Part shown: piece by piece, positions 26,178 to 36,362 of the stretch | Layout of the letters: each line of letters begins with the position of its first letter | How positions within the stretch are numbered: position 1 is the first letter of the stretch | Assembly: GCF_017894365.1 (NCBI RefSeq) | Contig: NZ_CP059467.1 | Location: forward strand, 1,612,001-1,676,000 | Origin: Aromatoleum bremense | GTDB taxonomy: Bacteria; Pseudomonadota; Gammaproteobacteria; Burkholderiales; Rhodocyclaceae | DNA: 64,000 nucleotides | Direction: 5' to 3' | The notes under the pieces: model-generated | Seen by the model: the letters and a program-made list of their open reading frames with translations, nothing else | What the model was told of the DNA's origin: nothing | Database searches by the model: none | Program-made: the position numbers and the translations under genes

Positions 26178-26672
26178 ATGAGCAGCATGAGCCTCATTGC
26201 CGAACTCCTGCCACCTTCAAACGTGGTCATCGACCTCGACGCGAGCAGCAAGAAGCGCGTCTTTGAACAAGCCGGCCTGCTGTTCGAGAACAACCACGGC
26301 ATCGCCCGCAGCGTGGTATTCGACAGCCTGTTTTCACGCGAACGCCTCGGTTCGACCGGGCTCGGCCAGGGGATTGCGATTCCCCACGGCCGCATCAAGG
26401 GCCTGAAGGACGCGGCGGGCGCGTTTCTGCGTCTCGCAACGCCGGTGCAGTTCGATGCGCCGGACGGGCGGCCAGTCAATATGCTCTTCGTGCTGCTGGT
26501 GCCGGAGCAGGCGAACGAGCGCCACCTGCAGTTGCTCTCCGAACTCGCGCAGATGTTCAGCGACCGCGACTTCCGCGAGCGCCTGCTCAATGCGCCCGAT
26601 GCCGCCACGATCCACTCCCTGTTCGCCTCCTGGGGGCCCCATGCGACAGACGAACGTCGCGCTGCTGTATGA
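26178..26672 (+). CDS. ptsN: Nitrogen-regulatory PTS component EIIA-Ntr
   Basis: Phosphocarrier of the nitrogen PTS, 164 residues; it receives phosphate from NPr and signals carbon, nitrogen and potassium status by protein contacts. The phospho-His is in the conserved GIAIPHGRIKG, preceded by FSRERLGSTGLGQ. VLLVPEQANERHLQLLSELA is typical of the C-terminal half. ATG 26178 or 26187 could start it. It overlaps hprK by 32 bp. Confidence 0.94.
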   Translation: MSSMSLIAELLPPSNVVIDLDASSKKRVFEQAGLLFENNHGIARSVVFDSLFSRERLGSTGLGQGIAIPHGRIKGLKDAAGAFLRLATPVQFDAPDGRPVNMLFVLLVPEQANERHLQLLSELAQMFSDRDFRERLLNAPDAATIHSLFASWGPHATDERRAAV

Positions 26673-27582
26673 AGCCCAGCGCGAAAGGCTGGCGCTGACG
26701 CACGTCAGCGGACAGCTCGACCGTACGATTTCGGTCACCGAAGAGCGCATCTGGCCGGCAGACCTGATCGGCCACCTGAACCTGATCCACCCTGCGCGGC
26801 TGCAGATTCTCGGTGCCGCCGAGCAGGCGTGGGCGCAGCGTCAGTCGCGCGAAAAGGTTGCGCATCACCTGAACGAGATCGTCAGCGCCCGCCCCCCGGC
26901 GATCATCGTCGCCGACAAATGTCAAATCCCCCCGGTGCTGCGCAGCATCTGCGAGAACGCCGACATCGCGCTGTTCACCACGCCTCATCCGGCCGCCAGC
27001 GTCATCGACCAGCTCCGCCTGTACCTGTCGCGCGAGCTCGCCGAAAAGACCTCGCTGCACGGCGTGTTCATGGACGTGCTCGGACTGGGCGTGTTCATCA
27101 CCGGCAATTCCGGCGCCGGGAAGTCCGAACTCGCGCTGGAGCTGATCTCGCGCGGCCATGGCCTGGTCGCCGACGACATCGTCGAATTCTCGCGCATCGC
27201 GCCGACCGTGCTCGAAGGCCGCTGCCCCGAAATGCTGAAGGATTTCATCGAGGTGCGCGGCCTGGGCATCCTCAATATCCGCACCATCTTCGGCGAGACC
27301 GCGTGCCGCCGGAAGATGCGCCTGCGCCTCGTGGTCCATCTCGAGCGGCGCCTGCCCGGCCAGACCGATCCTTCCCGGCTGCCGATGCACCGCGAAACCC
27401 AGGAGGTGCTCGGCGTGCCGATCATCCGCGCGATCCTGCCGGTCGCGGCCGGGCGCAACATCGCGGTGCTGCTCGAGGCGGCCGTGCGCTCGACGATCCT
27501 GCAGTTGCGCGGGATCGATTCGACGCAGGAGTTCATCGACCGGCAGCAACGCATGCTCGAAGGCGAGCCGGACCGGGACTGA
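26641..27582 (+). CDS. hprK: HPr kinase/phosphorylase
   Basis: Bifunctional enzyme that phosphorylates and dephosphorylates a regulatory Ser of HPr-like proteins; 313 residues. The N-terminal domain (about 1-130) is followed by the catalytic domain with Walker A GNSGAGKSELALELI, the HGLVADD motif and the family signature EVRGLGILNIRTIFG. The C-terminal LPVAAGRNIAVLLEAAVR is also conserved. The ATG at 26641 lies inside the ptsN end, so translation is probably coupled. Many betaproteobacteria keep this gene beside ptsN although they lack a full sugar PTS. Confidence 0.95.
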   Translation: MRQTNVALLYEAQRERLALTHVSGQLDRTISVTEERIWPADLIGHLNLIHPARLQILGAAEQAWAQRQSREKVAHHLNEIVSARPPAIIVADKCQIPPVLRSICENADIALFTTPHPAASVIDQLRLYLSRELAEKTSLHGVFMDVLGLGVFITGNSGAGKSELALELISRGHGLVADDIVEFSRIAPTVLEGRCPEMLKDFIEVRGLGILNIRTIFGETACRRKMRLRLVVHLERRLPGQTDPSRLPMHRETQEVLGVPIIRAILPVAAGRNIAVLLEAAVRSTILQLRGIDSTQEFIDRQQRMLEGEPDRD

Positions 27583-27666
27583 TCCCGCTGGACTGATCCC
27601 GCTTGCCGCCGTGCCGCACCGACTGCTACGCTCGTTCCCTTTGCTTCTCCCGCTCAGGGACCGCCG

Positions 27667-29187
<1,521 letters not shown>

Positions 29188-29196
29188 AGCCCCGCC

Positions 29197-29802
29197 TCAG
29201 GCGGCGTGCGGCCGCGCCGGGAAAGCCCCGGCTTCGGTCACGATCCACTGCATCGGGCGGTCATGGTGCTGCGGATACACCGTTTGCGCGCGCCCCAGCT
29301 CGAAGCCGACACCGACCGCGACCGGATCGATCAACGCCAGCGTGCGATCGAAATAGCCGCCGCCGTAGCCGAGTCGGTAGCCGGCGGCGTCGAACGCGTT
29401 GCACGGCACCAGCACCGCGTCCGGTACGATCGCCTCGCCGTCGGGTGGATGCGGGATGCCGTGGCGATCGAAAACCATTTCCATGCCCGGCGTCCACCTG
29501 CGGAACACCATCGGCGTTGCCTTTGCCAGCACCACCGGCAGCGCCGCGACGCGCGAGTGTCCGCCGACGAGCCAGCGACACATCCATGCACGCAGGTCGG
29601 GCTCGGCGCGATATGGCCAGCAGAACGCCAGCGCGTGCGGGGCGAGCCGCGCGAGCAAGCAGTCCAGATGCGCTTCAAGCTGCTCCGTGAGCGTCGCACG
29701 GCGCTCGTCCGGCAGCGCCAGGCGCTCGGCGCACGCGCGCTCGCGCAGCGCCCGCCGGATGCGGCCCGCCTCGTCGTCGGCAGGGGAAACGGATGTCGTC
29801 AC
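29197..29802 (-). CDS. 5-formyltetrahydrofolate cyclo-ligase family protein
   Basis: ATP-dependent enzyme that recycles 5-formyl-THF to 5,10-methenyl-THF; about 201 residues from a GTG at 29802. Family features are RIRRALRERACAERLALP at the N-terminus and FCWPYRAEPDLRAWM in the core. The C-terminal motif is RLGYGGGYFDRTLALID, the MTHFS signature, followed by GFELGRAQTVYPQHHDRPM. The frame is open further upstream, but those residues are antisense to the next gene and lack family features. It is divergent from the lytic transglycosylase, with 40 bp between the starts. Confidence 0.88.
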   Translation of the reverse strand: MTTSVSPADDEAGRIRRALRERACAERLALPDERRATLTEQLEAHLDCLLARLAPHALAFCWPYRAEPDLRAWMCRWLVGGHSRVAALPVVLAKATPMVFRRWTPGMEMVFDRHGIPHPPDGEAIVPDAVLVPCNAFDAAGYRLGYGGGYFDRTLALIDPVAVGVGFELGRAQTVYPQHHDRPMQWIVTEAGAFPARPHAA

Positions 29803-29842
29803 TGTGCTAAGGTGAATCGAATCAAAAACAGGATGGTAAGGG

Positions 29843-31777
29843 ATGATCAAGGGATTGTGGGCGGGCGTGGCCCTGGCGTTGGCGACCCTGAGCGCGGTGG
29901 TGCACGGCGACCCGGGGGATGAACGGATCCTGGCGGCGCGGGAGGCGCTGCGCACCGGCGACCGGGGCACGCTGGAGCAGCTCGACAGGGAACGCGGCTC
30001 GCACCCGCTCGACCCGTACGTCCAGTACTGGTTGCTGTCGAACAAGCTCGTGCGCCCTGACCCGGCCCCGATCATCGAGTTGACCGAGTTCCTGCTGCAG
30101 GACCCCGACAGCCTGCTTGCCGAACGCCTGCGCGCCGACTGGCTGCGCCGCACGGTGCGCGACGAGGACTGGTCGGGATTCCTGCGCCTTTACGCCGACC
30201 TGCGGGAACCGGACGCCGAGCTGCGCTGCCATTACCGGACCGCCCGGCTCAACCTCGGCGACACCGAAGTGCTGGCCGAAACCCGCGCACAGTGGATGGA
30301 ATTGACCGACAGCCACGTCGCCTGCGAGCCGGTCCTGCGCGCGCTCGCGACCGGCGGCGCAGTCGGCGCGGACGAGCTGTGGTGGCGATTCCGCCGACAG
30401 ATCGAGACGCGCAGCTTCGCCGCGGCGCGCAGCACGCTCGCCTGGCTCGCGGCCGGCGAAATGCCGAAGCTCGCCAGACTCGACCACGCGGTGAAGTCTC
30501 CCGAAGCGTACCTCGACCGCCTGCCCGCGAACTTCGCCGCGACCCGGCCCGGCCGCGAGCTGGCCTTGACGGCGCTGGTCAACCTCGCGCGCCAGGACGA
30601 CCCGCGCGCTGCGCAGGTCCGCTTCCAGCGCATCAGCGACCGGCTCGATCACGGCGAACGGGCCTACGTCCACGCGATCCTCGGCCATTACGGCGCGCTC
30701 GCGCGCCTGCCGCAGGCCTCGGAGTGGTACCGCGCGGCCGGCGACGTGGCGATGAGCAGCGAGCAGCGCGCGTGGCGGGTGCGCGCGGCGCTGCGGGTCG
30801 AGGACTGGCGCATGGTGGAATCCTCGATCGAGGCGCTGCCGGCAGCCGAGCAGGCCCGCCCGGAGTGGATCTACTGGCTGGGCCGCGCACGGGCTGCCCT
30901 CGGCCGCGGGGACGAGGCCGCGGCGCTCTACCGGCGCATCGCCGGGGAGCCGCATTTCTACGGCCTGCTCGCAGCGGAAGAAGGCGGCGAGCTTTTCTCC
31001 GCGCCCACCGGCAACGGGGCGGTGACGGCGGGCGACACCGCGCGAGCCGCGGCCGACCCCGGCCTGCAGCGCGCCCTCGCACTGTACCGGCTCGACCTGC
31101 GCACCGAAGCAGCGCGCGAATGGAACTGGGCACTGCGCGGCCAGGATGAAGGCTTCCTCGTCGCCGCCGCGCGCCTCGCGCTGAATCACGAGCTCTTCGA
31201 CCGCGCCATCAACACCGCCGAACGCACCGATGCGCGCGCCAACTTCGACCTGCGCTATATCACGCCGTATCGCCCGCTCATCGAGCCGCAGGTGCACGAG
31301 CGCGGGCTCGACATCGGCTGGGTATACGGGCTGATGCGCCAGGAAAGCCGCTTCAGCGCGCCGGCGCGCTCGAGTTCCGGCGCGCAGGGGCTGATGCAGG
31401 TGATGCCCGCGACCGGCAAATGGGTCGCCGGCAAGATCGGCCTGCCGAACTACCACCCCGGCATGCTCACCGATCCCAACACCAACGTCCTGCTGGGCAC
31501 GAGCTACATGCGGCTGATCCTCGACGGACTCGACAATCATCCGGTGCTCGCATCGGCCGGCTACAATGCAGGGCCAAGCCGGGCCCGACGCTGGCGCGAC
31601 CAGCGTTCGCTCGAAGGCGCGATCTATGCCGAAACGATTCCTTTCGATGAGACGCGCGACTATGTCAAGAAGGTGATGTCCAACGCGGTCATCTATGCGG
31701 CGATGCTCGAAGGCCGACCCCAGTCGCTGAAGCAGCGGCTCGGCACGATCGCTCCCCGCCCCGTCGAGGACCAGTGA
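29843..31777 (+). CDS. slt: Soluble lytic murein transglycosylase
   Basis: Periplasmic enzyme that cleaves glycan strands to 1,6-anhydro ends; 644 residues with a signal peptide (MIKGLWAGVALALATLSAVV). An alpha-superhelical U/L domain spans about 30-470. The Slt catalytic domain spans about 490-640, with the catalytic Glu in GLMRQESRF, then SSGAQGLMQVMPATGKWV and ASAGYNAGPSRARRW. TAAGGG precedes the ATG. It is followed 33 bp later by the NDUFA9-like gene. Confidence 0.94.
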   Translation: MIKGLWAGVALALATLSAVVHGDPGDERILAAREALRTGDRGTLEQLDRERGSHPLDPYVQYWLLSNKLVRPDPAPIIELTEFLLQDPDSLLAERLRADWLRRTVRDEDWSGFLRLYADLREPDAELRCHYRTARLNLGDTEVLAETRAQWMELTDSHVACEPVLRALATGGAVGADELWWRFRRQIETRSFAAARSTLAWLAAGEMPKLARLDHAVKSPEAYLDRLPANFAATRPGRELALTALVNLARQDDPRAAQVRFQRISDRLDHGERAYVHAILGHYGALARLPQASEWYRAAGDVAMSSEQRAWRVRAALRVEDWRMVESSIEALPAAEQARPEWIYWLGRARAALGRGDEAAALYRRIAGEPHFYGLLAAEEGGELFSAPTGNGAVTAGDTARAAADPGLQRALALYRLDLRTEAAREWNWALRGQDEGFLVAAARLALNHELFDRAINTAERTDARANFDLRYITPYRPLIEPQVHERGLDIGWVYGLMRQESRFSAPARSSSGAQGLMQVMPATGKWVAGKIGLPNYHPGMLTDPNTNVLLGTSYMRLILDGLDNHPVLASAGYNAGPSRARRWRDQRSLEGAIYAETIPFDETRDYVKKVMSNAVIYAAMLEGRPQSLKQRLGTIAPRPVEDQ

Positions 31778-31810
31778 CCATCGCATCGTTGCCTGCACGG
31801 GAGCCTCAAC

Positions 31811-32776
31811 ATGAAAATCGAACGCGTCGTGCTCATCGGCGGCTCCGGCTTCGTCGGCAGCGCCGTTGCCAACCGGCTTGCCGAAGCCGCCGTCGAGGTC
31901 GTCGTTCCGACTCGCCACGAGAGCCGCGCGCGCCATCTGCTGCTGCTGCCGACCGTCGACGTCGTCGAGGCGGATGTGCATGACCCGGCGACGCTCGCGC
32001 GGCTGGTCGCCGGCGTCGATGCGGTCATCAACCTCGTCGGGATCCTGCATTCCCGGTCGGGCTCCCCGTACGGCCGGGATTTCGCGCGCGCGCATGTTGA
32101 ATTGCCGCAAAAGATCGTCGCCGCGTGCCACGCCGCGCGAGTTCCCCATCTCGTGCATGTGAGCGCGCTCGGCGCCTCGCCCGACGGTCCGTCCGAATAC
32201 CTGCGCTCGAAGGCCGCCGGCGAGGCGGCGGTACGCGCCGGCGGCGACGCCCCGGCCTGGACGGTGCTGCGTCCGGCGGTGATGTTCGGCCGCGGCGACC
32301 ACTTCACGAACCTCTTCGCCAAGCTGGCGAGGCGATTTCCGGTTTTGCCGCTGGGCGGCGCACGCGCGCGATTCCAGCCCGTGTACGTCGAAGACGTCGC
32401 TTCGGTCATCTGCCACTGCCTGCGCGATCCGGCCGCCGCCGGCGAGACGTTCGAACTCGCGGGGCCGCGCGTCTATACGCTGCGCGAGCTGGTCGAATAC
32501 ATCAGCGATCTGGCCGGTGCACCACGCCCGATCATCCCGCTGCCCGAGGGGCTCGCGATGATGCAGGCGGCACTGATGGAATGGCTGCCGAACCCGATAA
32601 TGAGCCGCGACAACCTGCGCTCGATGCGCGTCGACAACGTCGCGAGTGGCGCGCCGCTACCGTTCGGCATGACCCCGACGCCGCTGGAGGCCGTCGTGCC
32701 GGCATATATCGGCGACAGCTCGCAACGCGCCCGCTACTATTCGATGCGTAGCCACTCCGGCCGACCCCACGGCTGA
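31811..32776 (+). CDS. NAD(P)-binding atypical SDR, complex I NDUFA9-like
   Basis: A 321-residue extended/atypical SDR of the NDUFA9 type. The Rossmann motif is VVLIGGSGFVGSAVANRL, followed by the DVVEADVHD acidic site. HVSALGASPDGPSEYLRSKA replaces the usual YxxxK with a Tyr and Lys in shifted positions. PLGGARARFQPVYVEDVAS is the conserved mid-region motif. Bacterial members may bind quinones or NAD(P) structurally rather than act as epimerases. The neighbouring slt, gst and cca genes give no pathway clue. Confidence 0.85.
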   Translation: MKIERVVLIGGSGFVGSAVANRLAEAAVEVVVPTRHESRARHLLLLPTVDVVEADVHDPATLARLVAGVDAVINLVGILHSRSGSPYGRDFARAHVELPQKIVAACHAARVPHLVHVSALGASPDGPSEYLRSKAAGEAAVRAGGDAPAWTVLRPAVMFGRGDHFTNLFAKLARRFPVLPLGGARARFQPVYVEDVASVICHCLRDPAAAGETFELAGPRVYTLRELVEYISDLAGAPRPIIPLPEGLAMMQAALMEWLPNPIMSRDNLRSMRVDNVASGAPLPFGMTPTPLEAVVPAYIGDSSQRARYYSMRSHSGRPHG

Positions 32777-32814
32777 AGGGCCGGACGATTCCCCACCCGA
32801 CGGAGACTTCGCGC

Positions 32815-33471
32815 ATGAAACTGATCATCGGCAACAAGAACTACTCGTCCTGGTCGCTGCGTGCGTGGCTCGCGGCGCGGGCCAGCGGCCGGCAGTTCGA
32901 GGAGATCCGCATCGCGCTGTTCATCCCCGGCAGCCGCGAGCGCATCCTGTCGCATTCGCCGTCCGGAAAAGTGCCGTGCCTGATCGACCATGGCCTGGCG
33001 ATCTGGGATTCACTCGCGATCTGCGAATATCTCGCCGAAAAGGCGCCGGGACTGTGGCCGGCCGACACGGCGACGCGCGCGATCGCCCGCTCGGTCAGCG
33101 CCGAAATGCATTCCGGCTTCACCGACCTGCGCCAGCACATGACGATGAACATCCGCAAGGACTACACCGGCCAGGGGCGCAACACGGCGGTCGATGCCAA
33201 CATCGCCCGCATCGAGGCGATCTGGAACGACTGCCGCGAGCGTTTCGGCACGCAGGCGAACCCAGCCGGGCCGTATCTGTTCGGCGCGTTCTCGGCAGCC
33301 GATGCGATGTACGCGCCGGTCTGCTTCCGCTTCAAAACCTACGGGGTGCGACCGGCCGCGGCCGCGGGCGAATATCTCGACGCGATGCTCGCGCACCCGC
33401 TGATGCAGGAATGGGAAACGGCGGCGAAGGCCGAAAGCGAATCGATCCCGTCCGAAGATCTTTACGGCTGA
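32815..33471 (+). CDS. Glutathione S-transferase family protein
   Basis: Cytosolic two-domain GST of 218 residues. The thioredoxin-fold N-terminus has MKLIIGNKNYSSWSLRAWLA and the cis-Pro/gamma-Glu contact SPSGKVPCLID followed by IWDSLAICEYLAE. An all-helical C-terminal domain carries FGAFSAADAMYAPVCFRF. The YSSWSLR segment places a Ser at the usual catalytic position. The stop shares one base with the cca start. The substrate is unknown. Confidence 0.9.
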   Translation: MKLIIGNKNYSSWSLRAWLAARASGRQFEEIRIALFIPGSRERILSHSPSGKVPCLIDHGLAIWDSLAICEYLAEKAPGLWPADTATRAIARSVSAEMHSGFTDLRQHMTMNIRKDYTGQGRNTAVDANIARIEAIWNDCRERFGTQANPAGPYLFGAFSAADAMYAPVCFRFKTYGVRPAAAAGEYLDAMLAHPLMQEWETAAKAESESIPSEDLYG

Positions 33472-34706
33472 TGCGTGTTTATGTCGTCGGCGGCGCGGTG
33501 CGCGACCGCCTGCTCGGCCTGCCGGTGCAGGACCATGACTGGGTGGTCGTCGGCGCGAGCGCGGATGAGATGCTCGCGCGCGGCTTTCGCGCCGTCGGCA
33601 AGGATTTCCCGGTGTTCCTCCATCCTCGCACCGGCGAGGAATATGCCCTCGCCCGTACCGAGCGCAAGAGCGGCCGCGGCTATACCGGTTTCACTGTGCA
33701 CGCGTCCCCGGACGTCACGCTCGAAGAGGACCTGCGCCGCCGCGACCTGACGATCAACGCGATGGCGCAGGACGAGGACGGCACGCTGATCGACCCGTAC
33801 GGCGGTCGCCGGGACCTCGAAAACCGTGTGTTTCGCCATGTCAGCGAGGCGTTCGCCGAAGATCCGGTGCGCGTGCTGCGCGTCGCACGCTTTGCCGCGC
33901 GCTTCGACGCGTTTTCCGTCGCGCCCGAGACGCTGGCACTGATGCGCACGATGGTCGACAACGGCGAGGTCGACCACCTGGTCGCGGAACGCGTATGGCA
34001 GGAGCTCGCGCGCGGTCTGATGGAAACCCGGCCTTCGCGGATGTTTGCCGTGCTGCGCGAGTGCGGCGCGCTCGCGCGCATCCTGCCCGAAGTCGATTGC
34101 CTGTTCGGTGTGCAGCAACCGCCGCAGCACCACCCGGAAGTCGACACCGGCATCCACGTGATGGCGGTCGTCGACCATGCCGCGGCCACCGCGCAGCCGC
34201 TCGCCGTCCGCTGGGCCTGCCTACTGCACGACCTGGGCAAGGCCGACACGCCCGTGCACCTATTGCCGCACCACTACGGCCACGAGGCGAAGAGCGCCGA
34301 TCGCGCCCGGGCCGTGTCGGAGCGCCTGAAGGCGCCGCTCGATTGCCGCGACCTCGCCGTGCTGCTGGCGCGCGAGCACGGCATCCTGCATCAGGTACGT
34401 TCATTGCGTCCGATGACGATCGTGAAGCTGCTCGAACGCACTGACGCGCTGCGCCGCCCGGAGCGTTTCGGCCTGTTGCTCGAAGCCGCGGCATGCGATT
34501 TCCACGGTCGCCCCGGCATGGCCGAGCGCCCTTATGCGCAGGCCGCGATCTGGCACGCCGCGCTCGCCGCGGTCCGGTCGGTCGACGCGGGGGCGATTGC
34601 CCGCAGCTGCACCGACAAGGCAAGCATCCCGCAACGCGTGCACGAGGCCCGGGTTGCGGCCGTCAAGGCTCGGCACGCGGAAGAGGAAGAGGAAGAGGAA
34701 GAGTGA
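33471..34706 (+). CDS. cca: Multifunctional CCA tRNA nucleotidyltransferase
   Basis: Adds and repairs the 3' CCA of tRNA; 411 residues, class II. VYVVGGAVRDRLLGLPVQDH holds the nucleotidyl motif, with the metal-binding DHDWVVVG. RRDLTINAMAQ, DPYGGRRDLENRVFRHV and EDPVRVLRVARFAARF follow. A C-terminal HD domain (LLHDLGKADTP, about 245-340) gives phosphatase and phosphodiesterase activity. The protein ends in AEEEEEEEE, encoded by four GAAGAG hexamers (34680-34703), an unusual tail. ATG 33471 overlaps the gst stop (TGATG). Confidence 0.95.
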   Translation: MRVYVVGGAVRDRLLGLPVQDHDWVVVGASADEMLARGFRAVGKDFPVFLHPRTGEEYALARTERKSGRGYTGFTVHASPDVTLEEDLRRRDLTINAMAQDEDGTLIDPYGGRRDLENRVFRHVSEAFAEDPVRVLRVARFAARFDAFSVAPETLALMRTMVDNGEVDHLVAERVWQELARGLMETRPSRMFAVLRECGALARILPEVDCLFGVQQPPQHHPEVDTGIHVMAVVDHAAATAQPLAVRWACLLHDLGKADTPVHLLPHHYGHEAKSADRARAVSERLKAPLDCRDLAVLLAREHGILHQVRSLRPMTIVKLLERTDALRRPERFGLLLEAAACDFHGRPGMAERPYAQAAIWHAALAAVRSVDAGAIARSCTDKASIPQRVHEARVAAVKARHAEEEEEEEE

Positions 34707-34736
34707 CCCGCTGGCCGCCGGTTCGCAGGGAGCGAC

Positions 34737-34940
34737 TCACAATGCCCGCAGCAGCGCCCACCCGAGAACACTCAGCAGTATCGTGCTGGTAAATGGCAGA
34801 TGAATGGCACGGCCCCACAGGCGAAAATGAAGATCGCCCGGCAGATGGCCGAAGCGCAGGCGGCGCATGACGTCCGGCCTGAGCAGGCCGGTCAAGAGGA
34901 CGATCAGCGCCACCACGACCAGCCACTTGAGCATTCCCAT
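34737..34940 (-). CDS. DUF2905 small membrane protein
   Basis: A 67-residue inner-membrane protein with two helices (WLVVVALIVLLTGLL and FTSTILLSVLGWALL). The connecting RLRFGHLPGDLHFRLWGRAI is the DUF2905 hallmark (GxLPGDI-like). Function unknown. It is convergent with cca and divergent from the GST remnant. Confidence 0.85.
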   Translation of the reverse strand: MGMLKWLVVVALIVLLTGLLRPDVMRRLRFGHLPGDLHFRLWGRAIHLPFTSTILLSVLGWALLRAL

Positions 34941-35021
34941 CTCCGCCCCAAATTCGCATTAGACCCCGCGAGGGGTGCGTCTCGCAACGCGGCCCTCGCC
35001 GCCATCGACGGAGCTTGTCCG

Positions 35022-35132
35022 ATGATCACGCTTTACACCTGGACCATACCCAACGGCCGCAAGATCTCGATCGCCCTCGAGGCACGCGCGGCGCGGCCGG
35101 CAGTGCAGCGCGGCATGGCGGTGCCGCAATGA
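35022..35132 (+). pseudogene. N-terminal remnant of a YghU/YfcG-like glutathione S-transferase
   Basis: The 36-codon frame begins MITLYTWTIPNGRKISIALE, the very characteristic start of YghU/YfcG-type GSTs. Similarity then stops, and after 15 unrelated residues (ARAARPAVQRGMAVP) it ends at a TGA that overlaps the start of the hydrolase gene. The rest of the GST is absent. A deletion apparently joined its first 20 codons to the region upstream of the hydrolase. It may now act only as a leader frame. Confidence 0.6.
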
Positions 35133-35935
35133 GCGCGCGGCATTTCGGCGAACTCGAGGTGATATCGCGCGCCCCCGCGGGCAAGGCGGTTTCGCCGGTC
35201 CCGCTGCTGTTCATCCACGGCGCCTACACCGGCGCATGGTGCTGGGACGAGCATTTCCTGCCGTATTTCGCCGCCGCCGGCTTCGACTGCCATGCACTGT
35301 CGTTGTCCGGACATGGCGCCAGCCGCAGGCGCGGGGGACTCGATTCGTTCTCGATCGACGACTACGTACGCGACGTCACCGAAATCGTCGCCACATTGCC
35401 GCGGACGCCGGCGCTGATCGGGCATTCGATGGGCGGGATGGTGATACAGAAGTACCTCGAACAGGCCGACGTCCCCGCCGCCGCGCTGCTGTGCTCGGTC
35501 CCGCCCCAAGGGCTGATGGGCTCCGCGCTGGGCCTGATGTTCAACAAGCCGCACCTCCTGGGCAACCTGAACCAGATGCTCGCCGGCAGCCAGCCCGACC
35601 CGGAAAGCCTGCGCGAAGCCCTGTTCCACCAGCCGGTCGATGACGATGCGCTGATGCGCTACTACCATCTGTGCCAGCCCGAATCCCACCGCGCGGTGTG
35701 GGACATGACGCTCTTCAACCTGCCGCAACCCGCACGCATGCACCGTCCGCCGATGCTGATCGTCGGCGCGGAACACGATCACCTTATCCCGCCGGCGCAG
35801 GTCGCGATGACGGCGACGCTCTACGGGCTCGATGCGACGATCATCCCCGGCATGGGGCATGGAGTCATGCTCGAGCGCGACTGGCAAAGTGTCGCGGAAA
35901 TGCTCCGTGACTGGCTCACGGTACAACTTGTCTGA
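35129..35935 (+). CDS. Alpha/beta-hydrolase
   Basis: A 268-residue alpha/beta-hydrolase fold enzyme. The oxyanion region is LLFIHGAYTGAWCWDEHFLP. The nucleophile Ser sits in LIGHSMGGMV, the acid is in VGAEHDHLIPP and the His in PGMGHGVMLE. A helical cap lies at about 130-190. The fold suits an esterase or lipase-like hydrolase; no substrate can be read from context. Its ATG overlaps the stop of the GST remnant (ATGA), so translation may be coupled to that leader. Confidence 0.88.
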   Translation: MSARHFGELEVISRAPAGKAVSPVPLLFIHGAYTGAWCWDEHFLPYFAAAGFDCHALSLSGHGASRRRGGLDSFSIDDYVRDVTEIVATLPRTPALIGHSMGGMVIQKYLEQADVPAAALLCSVPPQGLMGSALGLMFNKPHLLGNLNQMLAGSQPDPESLREALFHQPVDDDALMRYYHLCQPESHRAVWDMTLFNLPQPARMHRPPMLIVGAEHDHLIPPAQVAMTATLYGLDATIIPGMGHGVMLERDWQSVAEMLRDWLTVQLV

Positions 35936-36138
35936 GTTTAGTGCTGGAAACTGTAATCATTTGGCGCCAAGATGAAAGTGCGGGGTCGCTCCGGAACCCC
36001 ATCAGCCGTGTAACCACCGGGGTCGAACCCGGAGCGGGCGGCTGCAGACCATCGCGGCGCCCCGGTGCCTCCAGCATCTCCCGGTCCGCAAGACCGCCGC
36101 CGGGAAGTGGAAAGCCGGGAAACATCGCGGAAGCCATC

Positions 36139-36351
36139 ATGGTGATCATCATGGAAATGTGCACAGGCAATGTGATCGGGAATCCCGATGAATACGGCGA
36201 CGAAGTGCTCAATGCCAACTGGCTGCCGCCGCAACCCGAACCCGCACTCCAGTTGCAGCCCGTCGAACACGTCGAGGTGGCCGGGGATCCGCCGGTACCG
36301 CCGCTCGACGTCGACGACTTCCTGCGGGCGGTTTACCGCTACCAGGAATAG
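36139..36351 (+). CDS. Hypothetical acidic small protein
   Basis: A 70-residue frame beginning MVIIMEMCTGNVIGNPDEYG. It contains a Pro/acidic middle and ends VDDFLRAVYRYQE. No domain or membrane segment is recognised. ATG 36151 is an alternative start. It ends 11 bp before the convergent methyltransferase stop. The 203 bp upstream (35936-36138) hold nothing I can identify. The acidic, proline-rich composition differs from shadow frames, but coding status is uncertain. Confidence 0.4.
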   Translation: MVIIMEMCTGNVIGNPDEYGDEVLNANWLPPQPEPALQLQPVEHVEVAGDPPVPPLDVDDFLRAVYRYQE

Positions 36352-36362
36352 GAGCCGCGGGA

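Noticed and set aside
35990..36130. tRNA- or riboswitch-like segment on the minus strand (GGGTTCGACCCC)
   Set aside because: The T-loop would have six bases and the acceptor, D and anticodon arms cannot be formed; no riboswitch core was recognised.
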